Shown here piece after piece: positions 26,012 through 37,300 of a stretch of 59,715 nucleotides of DNA (position 1 is its first letter; each line of letters starts with the position of its first letter). Origin of the DNA: Chlorobiaceae bacterium. GTDB taxonomy: Bacteria; Bacteroidota; Chlorobiia; Chlorobiales; Chlorobiaceae. The position numbers were made by a program, and so were the translations under genes. The notes under the pieces were generated by a model. The model worked only from the letters and a program-made list of their open reading frames with translations, was not told the origin of the DNA and made no database searches. Location: positions 1 through 59,715 of the forward strand of contig JAAXXP010000003.1 of NCBI GenBank assembly GCA_013334435.1, read 5' to 3'.

Positions 26012-26747
26012 TTTCAGGCCCGGCCCCGGTCGCCTGGCGACCGAGATAGAGATCCGGATGTACCAGATTCAGGGCCGTCGGGGATTTCGCGCCGTCGCCT
26101 GAAGTTTGCCGATGCTCCCCCGTGTTTTCCTTCCTTGAAAAGAGCAGCGTGTTCTGCCGGTACCAGAACGGGATCCTGCTGTCGTTCCAGATTTCCGGCC
26201 TGATGATGTCATGAACCCCGTAGCCCTGTTCATCGAAAAGCTCCGCCCAGTACTCCGGCCATTGCTCGTTGATGTGGCCGATGCCGCCCTGGAAGGGAAT
26301 TGCCGCAGAAAAGAGCACGCGCCGGGAGAGCGTTGTCAGGAAAGTGATGAACGCCCTTGCCGATTCGGCCGGCAGGTGTTCGGCTACTTCCATACAGATG
26401 GCAAGATCCCAGGTTCGTCCCGGCAGCGGCGTCGAGTGCTGCAGGTCGGCCTGCATGAACGAATTCTCCGGAATTTCCAGGAGAGCCCGATCGACCCAGC
26501 TGCCGTCGATGCCCAGTATCTCTTCAGCGCCTTTTGTGCTGAGCACCGAAAGCCAGGTGCCTACACCGCAGCCGATGTCCACGGCAGAATGAACCGCGGG
26601 AATATGCTTCAGAAGGGTGGAAAGTACCGTGGCTGCCGAATAGAGGGTGCGCTCGTGCCTGTCTGCATAAAATTCCCTGGCATACTGTTCCATGCTCTTC
26701 TCCGGTAAATAGGGTGACGGACCAGGCTGTGTCCCTGTTTTTTCCAT
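25980..26747 (-). CDS. SAM-dependent class I methyltransferase
   Basis: A 255-residue protein with the class I methyltransferase fold. Motif I is AVDIGCGVGTWLS, the acidic end of strand 2 is GIDGSW, and motif IV region is LAICMEVAEHLP, where the EVAEHL pattern is typical of UbiE/COQ5-like and sugar or lipid methyltransferases. The substrate is unknown. I start at ATG 26747 (MEKTGTQ); the track start at 26852 adds a Lys/Arg-rich stretch without family resemblance, and ATG at 26693 is a further option. It lies 43 bases after the DUF3098-like gene on the same strand and overlaps the tonB 3' end by 32 bases. Confidence 0.75.
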   Translation of the reverse strand: MEKTGTQPGPSPYLPEKSMEQYAREFYADRHERTLYSAATVLSTLLKHIPAVHSAVDIGCGVGTWLSVLSTKGAEEILGIDGSWVDRALLEIPENSFMQADLQHSTPLPGRTWDLAICMEVAEHLPAESARAFITFLTTLSRRVLFSAAIPFQGGIGHINEQWPEYWAELFDEQGYGVHDIIRPEIWNDSRIPFWYRQNTLLFSRKENTGEHRQTSGDGAKSPTALNLVHPDLYLGRQATGAGPEINRAGNVSAR

Positions 26748-26790
26748 GGTCTTCACCCTGGAAGGGGATCTCCGGGCTGCGGCGCGCCGG

Positions 26791-27039
26791 TTACGATGCT
26801 TCTTTTTTCCGGCGCAGCAGAACGGCAAAAACAGTCCAGGCATAAGCGGCAACCAGCGTGAAAGGACTGATATAGAGTGAAAAGAACCCGTCCACGTCCC
26901 GCTCGAGATACATGCCGAGATAGCTCAGGGCTATGACAGCCGCGCCGCAGGCGATCATCACGTAGTTGATGGCGCCGAGGGGCATGTCGGCGGGTTTGCT
27001 TTCCGGTTTTTTACCGGCTTTCTTCGGTAAGGATTTCAT
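26791..27039 (-). CDS. DUF3098-like small membrane protein
   Basis: An 82-residue protein with a basic Pro/Lys-rich N-terminus and two membrane segments ([20 protein letters not shown] and a second around [18 protein letters not shown]). The pattern of a short cytoplasmic start, two helices and a central [10 protein letters not shown] loop resembles DUF3098. The function is unknown. The start is ATG 27039, inside the end of the aminotransferase gene (29-base overlap), which suggests coupling; the track's longer version has no support. Confidence 0.6.
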   Translation of the reverse strand: MKSLPKKAGKKPESKPADMPLGAINYVMIACGAAVIALSYLGMYLERDVDGFFSLYISPFTLVAAYAWTVFAVLLRRKKEAS

Positions 27040-28210
27040 CGAGTACGGTGATACAGCGTTGTGCTTCGTCCGTGCTGATGCAGAGCGGAGGAAGAAGCCT
27101 GATGACATTCTGGCTTGTAGCATTCACGAGCACCTGTTTCTGCAGGGCTTTTTCCACATACACTTTCGCCTCTTTATCGACCGTTATGCCGATCATCAGT
27201 CCGAACTGGCGGATTTCGAGGATCTGCGGGTGCCTTGTGGCAAGTTCTTCCAGGGCGTGCTTCAGCATCGCTCCGATCTTCAGGGCATTTTCCATAAGCC
27301 TGTCGGCATGGATCGCTTCAATCATGGCAAGTCCTGCCGCGCAGGCAACCGGGTTGCCTCCGAAGGTGGTGCCGTGATTGCCGTAGCTGAACACGTCGGC
27401 CATTTTTTCGCTGCCGATCACGGCCGCCAGAGGCAGACCGCCGCCCAGCGGTTTTGCCAGACAGACCACATCGGGCTCGATGGCGAAGTGCATGTAGCTG
27501 AAAAACAGGCCTGTCCTGCCGCAGCCGGCCTGAATCTCGTCGGCGACTATGAGGAAATCGAACCGGTCGCGCAGTTCTGCGAGCCTCAGGAGAAACGCTT
27601 CCGAGATGCAGTGTATTCCTCCTTCACCCTGCACGATCTCGATAAAGACCGCCGCGGTTTTTTCGGAAACCTTCGCTTCGAGATCGGCGAGGTCGTTGAA
27701 GGCTATCATGCCGGTTTCCGGAAGCAGCGGATCGAATCCATCGGTATATTTCGCCTTTGCGGTCAGCGACATGGCTCCGTAGGTTCTGCCGTGAAAACAG
27801 TTGCTCAGCGACAGGATCTCCTTCTTGTCGCTCCTGCCCGACATGGCAGCCCGCTTTCTGGAGAGCTTTATTGCGGCCTCGATCGCTTCAGTGCCGCTGT
27901 TGGCGAAAAACACTTTCGAAAGTCCCGAAATATCGAGCAGTCTTGCGGCCAGATCGAACTGAGGCTGGAGCAGAAACAGGTTCGAGGCATGAATCAGCCT
28001 GGAGGCCTGGCGGGTGATGGCGTCGATGAGCCGTTTGTCGCCGTAGCCGAGCGCGTTGACGCCGATACCGGCGATCATGTCCAGATAACGCGTCCCGTCG
28101 TCGCTCACCAGCCAGCAGCCCTCTCCATGGGTCAGGGCTATCGGCAGACGGGCATAGTTGTGAAAAAACAGCTCTTTTTCTGTTTCCTGTGTCAGCGGCA
28201 GTGGTTTCAT
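27011..28210 (-). CDS. argD: Class III aminotransferase, acetylornithine transaminase-like
   Basis: A 399-residue PLP enzyme. Seen are the N-terminal [27 protein letters not shown] region, [18 protein letters not shown], the cofactor Asp in [15 protein letters not shown], the Schiff-base lysine in [10 protein letters not shown], and [13 protein letters not shown]. This fits the acetylornithine/succinylornithine group, which makes N-acetylornithine in arginine synthesis. No other arg gene lies beside it, so a related omega-amino acid substrate is possible, and the exact name is less certain than the family. It lies 81 bases after a small membrane protein gene and is probably co-transcribed with NDH-2. 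Confidence 0.82.
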   Translation of the reverse strand: MKPLPLTQETEKELFFHNYARLPIALTHGEGCWLVSDDGTRYLDMIAGIGVNALGYGDKRLIDAITRQASRLIHASNLFLLQPQFDLAARLLDISGLSKVFFANSGTEAIEAAIKLSRKRAAMSGRSDKKEILSLSNCFHGRTYGAMSLTAKAKYTDGFDPLLPETGMIAFNDLADLEAKVSEKTAAVFIEIVQGEGGIHCISEAFLLRLAELRDRFDFLIVADEIQAGCGRTGLFFSYMHFAIEPDVVCLAKPLGGGLPLAAVIGSEKMADVFSYGNHGTTFGGNPVACAAGLAMIEAIHADRLMENALKIGAMLKHALEELATRHPQILEIRQFGLMIGITVDKEAKVYVEKALQKQVLVNATSQNVIRLLPPLCISTDEAQRCITVLDEILTEESR

Positions 28211-28291
28211 GCGTGCTTGTTTCCTTCCTGGAGTGTTTGCTGTTGCAGCAATGCCTGCAAAAACTGATTATAATGATCAATCATGCTGCTG

Positions 28292-28504
28292 TCAAACATT
28301 TTCTTCAGCTTTTTTTCCGGCAAGCAGGACCCTGATCAGCCTCCAGACGCCGTAGGCTCCGGTAAGCGATGCATAGAGCAGGAGGTCATGGCGGGCGTCA
28401 CGGGATGGCGGATCCGCGAAAAAAAAGACATAGAGCGCAATGCCGATAAAGAGCAGCGAAAGCAGAATGTTGAGCGCTGCCGTCAGTTTTCGGGAACGGC
28501 TCAT
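28292..28504 (-). CDS. Small two-helix membrane protein, unknown
   Basis: A 70-residue protein with two hydrophobic segments (residues about 8-28 and 43-62) and charged ends. The start overlaps the NDH-2 stop by four bases (ATGA), a sign of translational coupling, so it is very likely a real gene. I do not recognise a family. It may help anchor or regulate NDH-2, but that is inferred from the overlap only. Confidence 0.6.
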   Translation of the reverse strand: MSRSRKLTAALNILLSLLFIGIALYVFFFADPPSRDARHDLLLYASLTGAYGVWRLIRVLLAGKKAEENV

Positions 28505-29802
28505 TCCGGTTTCTCTTTAGTGTCTTCCGGCTTGCAGATGGAGGCTTCGGGATAGAAACGCCACTCCCGGTTCACGATCAGCCGGGCCCCGTAGCCGAAG
28601 GTGAAGTAGGACCATCCCCATTGCATCAGCACGAATATGCGGTGCTTGAAGCTGGTCAGGTAGTAGATGTGCACCAGAAGCCAGGCGAACCATGCCGGGG
28701 CTCCGTCGAACCTGATGCTGCCGATCTGGAGAATGGCCTTGTTCTTGCCGATGGTGGCCATCTGCCCCTTGTCGGTGTAGTGGAACGGTTTTCTGGGTTT
28801 TCCCTTCATGTCGAGCAGAATGTTCCTGGCGATTGCCCGTCCGGCCTGCAGGGCGACCGGAGCAAGCCCTGGAAGCGGGCCGGGCATGCCGTGCGAGAAA
28901 TGGGCCTGGTCGCCGCCGACAAACACATTCGGGTATCCCGGTATGCTGAGATCCTCCTCCACGACAATGCGGCCGATCCGGTCGGTTGTCGCTCCCATCT
29001 CCTTTCCCGTATCGATGGCCGTTACACCGGCTGCCCACAGCACGGTTGCCGCCTCGATGCGCTCCCTGCCGATCTGCACTCCGCTGGCATCGACATTGCT
29101 TACCATGCTGCTGGTCCAGACCTGCACGCCCAGTTTTTCAAGCGAGCGGGTAGCCTTGCTGGCCAGGTCGGGATCAAACGAACCGAGAATCCGCGGAGCG
29201 GCCTCGACGATGAAAATTCTGGTCAGCTTCGGGTCGATGTGGCGGTAGAGCTTGGAGAGGGTATACCGGCTCATTTCGCCGATCGAACCGGCCAGTTCGA
29301 CACCGGTAGGTCCGCCTCCGACAATGACGAAGGTCAGCAGCTTCTTGCGTTCGACCGGGTCGTTGGTGCGTTCGGCCGCTTCGTAGGCCTCGAGCACCCG
29401 TCTTCTGATCTCTTTGGCCTGTGCCAGGGTTTTCAGGCCGGGAGCGAACTCCTCCCACTGGTTGTTGCCGAAGTAGTGGTGCTTGACGCCGCAGGCGAGC
29501 ACGAGATAGTCGTAGGGTATATCGCCGAAATCGGTTCTGACGATCCTGTTTTCTGCATCTATTTCTTCGGCTACCCCTTTGAATACCGTGATGTTGTAGT
29601 AGTTGGCCAGCATGTTTCTCAGCGGGGCGGCAATATCGCCTTCACCGAGAGCGGACATGGCTACCTGATAGAGCAGGGGCTGGAACAGGTGGTAGTTTTT
29701 CCTGTCGACGAGGGTGACTTCGATATCTTTCTTATTGCCAAGTATTCTTGCGGCGTTGATTCCCGTAAATCCACCGCCTACAATGACGACGCGCTTTTTC
29801 AT
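28501..29802 (-). CDS. ndh: Type II NADH:quinone oxidoreductase (NDH-2)
   Basis: A 433-residue FAD enzyme. The FAD-binding motif VVIVGGGFTGINAA is at the N-terminus, the second dinucleotide motif FVIVGGGPTGVELAGS binds NADH, and the GGDQAHF motif near residue 300 completes the FAD site. A C-terminal amphipathic/hydrophobic region around FAWLLVHIYYLTSF anchors it to the inner face of the membrane. NDH-2 passes electrons from NADH to quinone without pumping protons. In an anaerobic phototroph it may balance the NAD pool or act against oxygen; this is inference. It is followed by the small membrane protein and the aminotransferase genes on the same strand. Confidence 0.93.
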   Translation of the reverse strand: MKKRVVIVGGGFTGINAARILGNKKDIEVTLVDRKNYHLFQPLLYQVAMSALGEGDIAAPLRNMLANYYNITVFKGVAEEIDAENRIVRTDFGDIPYDYLVLACGVKHHYFGNNQWEEFAPGLKTLAQAKEIRRRVLEAYEAAERTNDPVERKKLLTFVIVGGGPTGVELAGSIGEMSRYTLSKLYRHIDPKLTRIFIVEAAPRILGSFDPDLASKATRSLEKLGVQVWTSSMVSNVDASGVQIGRERIEAATVLWAAGVTAIDTGKEMGATTDRIGRIVVEEDLSIPGYPNVFVGGDQAHFSHGMPGPLPGLAPVALQAGRAIARNILLDMKGKPRKPFHYTDKGQMATIGKNKAILQIGSIRFDGAPAWFAWLLVHIYYLTSFKHRIFVLMQWGWSYFTFGYGARLIVNREWRFYPEASICKPEDTKEKPE

Positions 29803-29988
29803 CGGTTAAGGTGTTTCTCTTTCTTTTCTTTGCGTGCCTTTTCGCAGGGTCACGGCTGATAATCTTTCGCTTCAATGCGCGCGCTCCCTTCGCCAGGGAT
29901 GCGGCGCGTGGTAAAGTACAAAAAAACAGTGAAATCACCTGCCCGGTTCCTTTTTCCGGACGACGGGAGTATTGCGGAGGGCAGCCGT

Positions 29989-30495
29989 TCAGCAGAGACG
30001 ATCGATAATCGCTGAAAATTCCGGATATTTTTCAAGAAGGGGTTCTTTTGCGGCAAAGGAGAAATCCCTGAAGTCGAAACCGGGAGCGACGACACAGCTG
30101 ACAAGGCTGTATCCTTCCTCCGGGGCCCTCTGCAGCGGGTGACAGGCGCCGAACCAGCTTTCCGCGGCAACAGCCGCCTGCAGCAGTTCACCCCTGTCCG
30201 GCGAACAGCCGAGGGTGAACGAGGATGGCGGGCCATCGGGAGGGAAAACATGGACATCGAGCGGTTCGCCCGCATGGAAAAACCAGAGTTCGTCCGAATG
30301 AATGCGGTGCAGCCGCGACCGTTCACCTGTTTTCAGAAGGTAATGGATTGCGGTCGCATAATTGCGGGGTCCCCGGAAAGGACCGGCGTCGCTGAAATCG
30401 TACGACGGTCCGCTCCTGTAGGTTTCCCGGTAGAAGCCCCCTTCGGGATGCGCTTCGAGCCCGAGCCTCTCTATCCAGAAATCAGCTGCCGGCAT
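29989..30495 (-). CDS. DUF985 cupin protein
   Basis: A 168-residue protein of the DUF985 (PF06172) cupin family, seen from [13 protein letters not shown], the [30 protein letters not shown] core with its histidines and glutamate, and GCSPDRGE further on. The fold is a small beta barrel, perhaps an epimerase- or isomerase-like enzyme on sugars; the function is not settled. I start at ATG 30495, 14 bases inside the end of purE; the track version begins further inside purE with no family match. Overlap with purE suggests joint expression. Confidence 0.85.
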   Translation of the reverse strand: MPAADFWIERLGLEAHPEGGFYRETYRSGPSYDFSDAGPFRGPRNYATAIHYLLKTGERSRLHRIHSDELWFFHAGEPLDVHVFPPDGPPSSFTLGCSPDRGELLQAAVAAESWFGACHPLQRAPEEGYSLVSCVVAPGFDFRDFSFAAKEPLLEKYPEFSAIIDRLC

Positions 30496-30997
30496 GCAGT
30501 TTTTCCCGGATTTTGGCGGTTTTCTGTCGGGATGCGTCGGCAAGTTTCAGGCGGAACCCTTCAAGCGCCTCCATGATCGAACTGTCGGAAAGCGCCAGGA
30601 TTTCCACGGCAAGCAGCGCCGCGTTGCGGGCGTTGTCGATGCCGACCGTAGCGACGGGAATGCCGGCAGGCATCTGTACGATCGAATAGAGTGCGTCCTG
30701 TCCGCTGAGCTTTTTGCTGAAAATCGGCACTCCGATTACCGGCAGGATGGTCATGGCCGCCGTGACGCCCGGCAGGTGAGCCGCTCCGCCGGCGCCCGCG
30801 ATAATGATTTTGAGTCCGCGGTTTCTTGCTGAAGCGGCGTACTGTTCCAGATCCTGCGGCGTGCGGTGTGCCGAGATAACCGAAACCTCGAAGGGTACGG
30901 CGAATTCGTCGAGCACGTGGCAGGCCTCTTTCATGATGTCGAAATCCGAATCGGAACCCATGAGAATGCCGACCAGCGGCGTGTTGTCCTGCGTCAT
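30482..30997 (-). CDS. purE: N5-carboxyaminoimidazole ribonucleotide mutase PurE
   Basis: A 171-residue class I PurE that moves the carboxyl group of N5-CAIR to form CAIR in purine synthesis. The substrate-binding GSDSDFDIM loop, the SAHRTP motif with the catalytic His, and the [11 protein letters not shown] stretch are all intact, and the length is normal. No purK is visible in this window. It is divergent from hemN; the 125-base intergenic space holds both promoters. Confidence 0.95.
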   Translation of the reverse strand: MTQDNTPLVGILMGSDSDFDIMKEACHVLDEFAVPFEVSVISAHRTPQDLEQYAASARNRGLKIIIAGAGGAAHLPGVTAAMTILPVIGVPIFSKKLSGQDALYSIVQMPAGIPVATVGIDNARNAALLAVEILALSDSSIMEALEGFRLKLADASRQKTAKIREKLHAGS

Positions 30998-31122
30998 AAA
31001 AAAAGGTGGCTCTGGCGGGACGGGGAGCGTGCCGCCGGTTTACAGATGTTTCTGAAATTGTCGAGTTTTATGTATTTTACGAGATGGAATTTTAAAAATA
31101 ATACATGCAGAGGAAGATTACA

Positions 31123-32544
31123 ATGGCAACGAATCTCGCAGTCAAGTACAGCAATCCCGGTCCGCGTTATACAAGCTATCCGACCATTCCTTCCTGGAGC
31201 AGCGACGGCGTTACCCAGGAGCAGTGGAAGGATGCCATGGTGAAAGGTTTCAACGACAGCAACGAGACCACCGGCATCAGCATGTACATTCACATTCCCT
31301 ACTGCGAGAACTACTGCTATTTCTGCGGCTGCAACGCGCACCGCACCCAGGACCACTCCTTCGAGGAACCCTATCTCGAAGCGCTTCTGAAAGAGTGGCA
31401 GATGTACCTCGACGTATTTCCCGGCACCCTGAACGTCAAGGAGCTGCATATCGGCGGCGGAACCCCGACCTTTTTCAGCCCGGAAAACCTCACCCGTCTT
31501 GTCGAGAATCTTTTCAGTACCGTCAACCGGATGGACAATTACATGTTCAGTTTCGAGACCAATCCCCGCTCCACCTCCAGGGAGCACCTCGAAGCGCTCT
31601 ACAGTGTCGGTTTCCGCAGAATGAGCTTCGGTATCCAGGATTTCGATCCCGTGGTGCAGCAGGAGATCAACCGTCCCCAGTCCTTCGAGCTGGTCAGGGA
31701 GAAGGTGGACCTTGCCCGCCAGATCGGGTTTACCTCGGTGAACTTCGATCTCGTCTACGGCCTGCCGAAGCAGACGCTTGCGACCATCACCGACACCGTC
31801 GACAAGGTCATGCAGCTCCGGCCCGACCGCCTTGCCTTTTACGCCTACGGTCACAACCCCCACATGTATGAAGGGCAGCGCAAGTTCAGGGAAGAGGACC
31901 TTCCTGTCGGCGACGTCAAGCAGGAGCTTTACGACAAGGGTCGCGCCATGCTCGAATCCATCGGCTACCATGAAATCGGCATGGACCATTTCGCGCTTGA
32001 GGGCGATTCGCTCTATCTGGCGGCCAAAGAGGGCACCCTGCACCGGAACTTCATGGGCTATACCGAAAACACCACGCAGATGATGATCGCCCTCGGCGCA
32101 TCCTCCATCAGCGACACCTGGTACGCCTTCGCGCAGAACGAGCGCGGCGACCAGAAGTACATCGAGGAGATCAACAAGGGCCGCTTCCCGATTCTGCGCG
32201 GCCATCTGCTTACCGACGAAGATCTTGTGCTCCGCCGCCACATTCTCAACCTCATGTGCCGTCATGAGACTTCGTGGGAAGATCCGAAAATGTACACCGA
32301 AGAACTCGACATCGCGCGCTACCGGCTCGAGGACATGGAGAACGACGGCATGGTGGTGCTTCTGGAAAACGGCGTGCGGGTGACCGACATCGGCATTCCC
32401 TTCCTCCGGAACATCTGCATGGCTTTCGACGCCCGTCTCTGGCGTTCCGACAGCCTGTCGAAGGCATACAACGTATCGAGGGATATCCAGAAAGAGTATA
32501 TCGAACGAGCCCGTCAGGCCAAGGCCGGGCAGCAGGTCGGCTGA
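31123..32544 (+). CDS. hemN: Oxygen-independent coproporphyrinogen III oxidase
   Basis: A 473-residue radical SAM enzyme that decarboxylates coproporphyrinogen III to protoporphyrinogen IX without oxygen, feeding heme and bacteriochlorophyll synthesis. The iron-sulfur ligands are in [15 protein letters not shown]-binding [12 protein letters not shown] follows, and the C-terminal HemN domain with GMDHFAL and the [14 protein letters not shown] region is present, which separates true HemN from HemW. I start at ATG 31123, with AGAGGAAG six bases upstream; the track start at 31105 lies within that ribosome binding site. A strong terminator follows. Confidence 0.95.
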   Translation: MATNLAVKYSNPGPRYTSYPTIPSWSSDGVTQEQWKDAMVKGFNDSNETTGISMYIHIPYCENYCYFCGCNAHRTQDHSFEEPYLEALLKEWQMYLDVFPGTLNVKELHIGGGTPTFFSPENLTRLVENLFSTVNRMDNYMFSFETNPRSTSREHLEALYSVGFRRMSFGIQDFDPVVQQEINRPQSFELVREKVDLARQIGFTSVNFDLVYGLPKQTLATITDTVDKVMQLRPDRLAFYAYGHNPHMYEGQRKFREEDLPVGDVKQELYDKGRAMLESIGYHEIGMDHFALEGDSLYLAAKEGTLHRNFMGYTENTTQMMIALGASSISDTWYAFAQNERGDQKYIEEINKGRFPILRGHLLTDEDLVLRRHILNLMCRHETSWEDPKMYTEELDIARYRLEDMENDGMVVLLENGVRVTDIGIPFLRNICMAFDARLWRSDSLSKAYNVSRDIQKEYIERARQAKAGQQVG

Positions 32545-32564
32545 CAGCTGAAATGCAGAAAAAG

Positions 32565-32595
32565 AAAAAAGGGTGATGGCAGTCACCCTTTTTTT
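32565..32595 (+). terminator. Terminator after hemN
   Basis: AAAAAAGGGTGA, a 6-base loop, and TCACCC with a run of seven Ts. It separates hemN from the oxidoreductase gene and could also work in reverse. Confidence 0.9.
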
Positions 32596-32619
32596 ATGTC
32601 CCCATCATCAGGTACAGGT

Positions 32620-33753
32620 ATGAAAAAAACAGTCAGAATAGGTTTTCTCGGCAGCGGATGGGCGCAGGTTGCCCAGGCTCCGGCTTTTTCGCTGCTCGAA
32701 GATGTCGAGCTTGCCGCCGTGGCAAGCCCGACCGAAACGCGCCGCCGCAAGTTCATGGACCGTTTCGGCATTCCCGAAGGGTATGCCGACTGGCGTGACC
32801 TGCTCGATCTCGATCTCGACCTGGTCTGCGTGACCACCCCCCCGTTTATGCATGCCCCGATGGTTACGGCGCTGCTTGAGTGCGGTAAAAGCGTCCTGTG
32901 CGAGAAACCCTTCGCACTTACGATGCAGGAGGCTACCGCCATGCATTTTACCGCGCTCCGTTCTCCGGGTCTTGCCCTGATCGACCATCAGCTGCGGCTG
33001 CATCCGGCCGTACGGTGCATGAAGCAGATGATCGACAGCGGAGAGATCGGCAAGGTGTATGAAGTCCGCGCCGTCGTCAACCTTGCCACCCGCAACCAGC
33101 CGGAACAGCGCCATTCGTGGTGGAGCGACGCAGCGAGAGGGGGCGGGGCGCTCGGCGCGATAGGTTCGCATCTCATCGATCTGAACCGCCATCTTGTCGG
33201 AGAGATATCGGAGGTCTGCTGCAATCTCGCAACCTCGATTCCGCAGCGTCCCGATGAAGAGGGCAAGCCCAAAGCGGTCACCTCCGACGACAGCTTTGCC
33301 ATGTTCATGAAATTCGGTCCCTCGTCGATAGCGCTCAATTCCCCTTCACTCATGCACGTCACGACGGTCGGTTCCTATACCTGGTTATCCTTCGAGGTGG
33401 TCGGCAGCATGAAGACCATCCGGCTCGACGGTGCAGGAAAGCTCTGGGAGATCGCCAACGGCGAGGCAAAGGGGGGGCGCAGTCTTATCGATGCGCCGCG
33501 CTGGAAGCAGATCGAGCCGATGCTTCCGTGGGACGAACTGGTGCTTCAGGAACGCATAAGGCTTTCATCGCTTGCCATGCATGGCGTTTTTGCCGTGGGT
33601 TTCGCATTTCTTGCAAACAGGATCGTCAGGGCGCTGCGCAACGGCGAACAGAAGCTGTACGATGCCGCCGGTTTTGCCGATGGCGTGATGACCCAGAAAA
33701 TTCTTCACGCCGCCGCCGAATCGAACCGGCAGCGGCAGTGGATAAAAGTATAG
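32620..33753 (+). CDS. Gfo/Idh/MocA-family oxidoreductase
   Basis: A 377-residue NAD(P)-dependent dehydrogenase. The N-terminal Rossmann motif is [15 protein letters not shown], the EKP motif that binds cofactor and substrate is CEKPFALT, and the [15 protein letters not shown] segment is the usual end of the catalytic domain. Substrates in this family are mostly sugars, inositols or tetrapyrroles; none can be chosen here. The start is ATG 32620 rather than 32596, because the earlier codon abuts the T-run of the hemN terminator. The SMR transporter gene follows six bases later. Confidence 0.88.
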   Translation: MKKTVRIGFLGSGWAQVAQAPAFSLLEDVELAAVASPTETRRRKFMDRFGIPEGYADWRDLLDLDLDLVCVTTPPFMHAPMVTALLECGKSVLCEKPFALTMQEATAMHFTALRSPGLALIDHQLRLHPAVRCMKQMIDSGEIGKVYEVRAVVNLATRNQPEQRHSWWSDAARGGGALGAIGSHLIDLNRHLVGEISEVCCNLATSIPQRPDEEGKPKAVTSDDSFAMFMKFGPSSIALNSPSLMHVTTVGSYTWLSFEVVGSMKTIRLDGAGKLWEIANGEAKGGRSLIDAPRWKQIEPMLPWDELVLQERIRLSSLAMHGVFAVGFAFLANRIVRALRNGEQKLYDAAGFADGVMTQKILHAAAESNRQRQWIKV

Positions 33754-33759
33754 ACGCCT

Positions 33760-34077
33760 ATGGACTGGATGCTGCTTGCTGCTGCCGGATGCCTTGAATG
33801 TGTGTGGGCTGTCGGACTGAAATATACCGAAGGGTTTTCCCGCCCGTTGCCGTCGCTGCTTACGCTCGGGGCGATGATCTGCAGTTTCTGGCTGCTCTCG
33901 ATCTCCATGAAAACCATACCGGTCGGAACCGCCTATGCGGTCTGGACCGGTATCGGGGCAGCCGGAGTTGCCGTTGCCGGAATCCTGCTTTTCGACGAAC
34001 CCCGCGATACGCTGCGCATTCTGTGTCTTTTGCTCATCGTTGCCGGCGTTGCCGGATTGAGAATTTTTTCCCGGTAA
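33760..34077 (+). CDS. sugE: SMR-family transporter (SugE/Gdx type)
   Basis: A 105-residue protein with four membrane helices. The charged residue Glu13 in helix 1 (GCLECVWAVGLKYTEGF) and the SugE signature LKYTxGF place it in the guanidinium-exporter (Gdx) branch rather than the EmrE multidrug branch. Such proteins work as dual-topology dimers driven by protons. There is no guanidine riboswitch ahead of it, since only six bases separate it from the oxidoreductase gene. Substrate choice is based on the signature alone. Confidence 0.85.
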   Translation: MDWMLLAAAGCLECVWAVGLKYTEGFSRPLPSLLTLGAMICSFWLLSISMKTIPVGTAYAVWTGIGAAGVAVAGILLFDEPRDTLRILCLLLIVAGVAGLRIFSR

Positions 34078-34357
34078 AGTTTTTCGTCCCGGCCGGCAAC
34101 TGTGGATTTTTTTATAAGCGATCCGGCTAATTTTAATACATTGATTCAAGCGCTTTCTTGCGCAACCCCAAAGCCCCCGATCAGTTACATCGATATGTCA
34201 GCAGGATGATTGTTTTCGGACAATCGGATGCCTGCCGCTTTTTTCCTGTTGCGTGTGGCCCTCTTGCCCAGGTGATGTTTTTTGTTGAAAAAAGCTTGAT
34301 GAAGATTGTTTTTGTGCCGCAATAACCAGTACAAAAAAGTTCAGAAAGGTTTTTCTG

Positions 34358-37300
34358 ATGAAGCAATACTTTTCCGGCCGTCCTGTCGCCGTTATTCTTC
34401 TGCTCGGAGGCCTGATCTTTTCAGGTTGGTCGATCTATCTGTCGGACCGTCAGCTGCGTTCCGAACTGCTCACGGAAATGGAAACGGCATCGCAGAGCAT
34501 CAGCCATATTCGGATCGGTGCGTTAAGCGCAAGTGCGGCAGATGTTGATAATCCGGATTACCAGGAACTGAAAAACAGGCTTCTGCTTGTATGCAGGCTG
34601 AAAGAAAAATGCCGGTTCGTCTATCTTATCGGCCTGAAACCGAACGGCAACGTTTTCTTTTATGCGGATTCGGAACCGCCCGGTTCATCCGAGATGTCCC
34701 CCCCCGGTCAGTTATATCATGAAGCATCCTCCCTGCTGCAACATGTTTTTGCCGAAGGAAAGGCCGCTGTCGAGGGCCCTGCACCCGATCGATGGGGCGT
34801 ATGGGTAAGCGGGTTTCTGCCGATCGTCGACAAGGAGCGAGGAAAGGTCGTCGCGGTACTGGGTATGGATATCGACGCTGCCGACTGGGCGTGGGAGATC
34901 GCGTCCCGCTCTGCACTGGCCATCGGCAGCATGATCGTCATATCGATTGTTATCACAAGTGTTTTTCTTTCATCGCATCGTTATGCCCGGAGCATAACGA
35001 GTCCTGTTCTCGGCAGGCTTCTGCCTTTTCTTGTTCTGGTTCTCGTCGTTTTCGTATCGGTGTTCGCCTCGCTGCTCTGGTTTTTTCAGGAGAGGCGCTT
35101 GCAGGAGATGGTTCACCAGACGGACACCGAAGTGCTGAATGAGTTCAGGAATGCCCTGCTTGTTCAGTCCGAAGATCTTGAAATAGCCATGAACATGATC
35201 AGGATCGATACGACCGTTGCCGATGCGATCGTCAGCCGCGACATGATGCTTCTTTCCCGCAAATACCGGACGCTTTCCGATTATATGCGCAGGAAGCACG
35301 GCGTTTCCTATTTCTGTTTTTCCGACTCTTCCCGAAGATGCCTGATGCGTTTTGACAATCCGGGCAGGAGGGGCGTGCTCAATAACCGGTTTACCATTCT
35401 TGAAGCACAGAAAACGGGCAACATGATCACCGGACTCGAACTCAATGCCGAGGGGATGATGACGTTGCGCGTCGTACAGCCGGTCTTGCAGCGCGGCAGT
35501 ATCGTCGGGTATATCGATTTCGCCAAAGAGATCGAGGCGGTCGTAGGCAAGGCGCATTACCCCCGGGGGCTCGCCGTAGCTTTTTTTCTTGACAAGCGCC
35601 TTGTCGAGAGAGCATCATGGGAAGCCGGGATGCGGCGCTACGGAAGAGATGCCGATTGGGAGCGTTTTGCCGACAGGGTTCTCACCTATACGACGCTGTC
35701 GGATTTTCCCGGAGTTTTTGACGCCGCCCTTTCAGGCCGAAACGTCCGGAAGCAGGTTCATTCAGGCGAAATCGGGTGGAATGGAAAACCATGGATGGTC
35801 AGGGCGCTTCCTCTTGACGATGTGTCGGGAAAAACGATCGGCGCCATGCTTGTCCTCCAGGACGTTTCGGCACATAAAACCGCTTTTTTCCGGATGCTCT
35901 CCCTCTCCGGCATTTCCCTTGTGGTTATTCTGACCCTGCTTTTCGGTCTCCTCTATATTGTGCTCAAACGGATCGACAGGGGGGTCATCAACCGTGAACG
36001 TGAACTGTTCGAAAGCAGGGAGCGGTATATGCTTGCCGTAAAAGGAAGCAACGACGGCATATGGGACTGGGATATCAGACGAGGTACGCTTTTTCTTTCT
36101 ACGAATTTCATAAGCATGACCGGTTACGACGATGCGGCCTTTACCGGCATGTACGAGTCGTTTGAGGAGAAACTCCATGTCGAGGACAAGCCTGTTTACC
36201 GGGAGCATCTTGAGCGCTATCTCAAGGGAGGGATGCCGGTATTCAGCGTCGAGTTTCGTTTTCTCCGGCCAGACGGCTCCTTTCTGTGGCTGTTGGGCAG
36301 GGGTGAAGCTCTCCGTGACGAAATGAACCGTCCCTGCAGGATGGCCGGTTCGTTCAGCGATATCACCAAAAGAAAAAAAACCGAGGAAGAGCTCCGTCAC
36401 CGGTCGGCATTTCAGCTGTTACTGATGGAGCTTGCCATCGGTTTCGTCAACAAGCCGCTTGTCGAGCTTGACCTTTCCATCAACAAGGCTCTTGCGCTTG
36501 TCGGAGAGTTTCTCCGGGTGGACAGGGCCTATCTTTTCAGGTATGATTTTGAAAAAGGCACCATGAGCAATACGCATGAGTGGTGCTCGGAAGGTACCTG
36601 CCCGGAACTGAACCATCTTCATGAGCTGCCGAATGCAAGCATTCCCGAACTGGTTGCAACGCATCTTAAAGGGCGTATCGTCCATATTCCGGATGTCCAG
36701 GCGCTTCCGGAAGAGGACCTCCTGAAATCTCATCTCGCATCGCAGAATATCAGGTCCATGATTTCGCTTCCTCTCGTTTACGGGGAGCGGTGTTTCGGTT
36801 TTACGGGATTCGATGCCGTGAAGGGGAAGATGGTTTGGGGAGAGGAGGAGATCTCTCTTTTACGCTTGTTGACCGAACTGTTCACGAATGCGGAGCTCCG
36901 CTTCCGTCATGAAACGGCCCTCATGGACGCCCGTCATGCAGCTGAGGCGGCTAACCAGGCCAAAAGCGAGTTTCTTGCCAATATGAGTCATGAAATACGT
37001 ACTCCGATGAACGGCGTGCTCGGCATGACCAGATTGCTGCTCAACACGCCCTTGAGCGAGGAGCAGCGGAATTATGCCGAAACGGTACGGGCGAGCGGAG
37101 ACGCGCTGTTGACGGTCATCAACGACATTCTCGATTTTTCGAAGATAGAAGCGGGGAAAATCGAATTCGAGGAAATTGTTTTCAACCTTCGCACCCTGCT
37201 CGAAGACATCGCTTCGATCATGGCTGTCAAGGCTGAAGATCAGGGTCTTGAATTTATCTGTGTGGCGCTTCCGGACGTGCCGGTGCATGTCAAAGGTGAT

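Noticed and set aside
26966-28267. A 433-codon plus-strand frame opposite the aminotransferase gene
   Set aside because: Shadow of argD; no conserved features and no ribosome binding site.
28621-29859. A 412-codon plus-strand frame opposite NDH-2
   Set aside because: Shadow of the NDH-2 gene, without motifs.
30994-32586. A 530-codon frame antisense to hemN
   Set aside because: It mirrors hemN, extends into the hairpins at both ends and contains no recognisable motif.
34078-34357. Riboswitch or small RNA ahead of the hybrid kinase
   Set aside because: The stretch has some GC-rich inverted segments, but I could not match it to cobalamin, c-di-GMP or other riboswitch cores.
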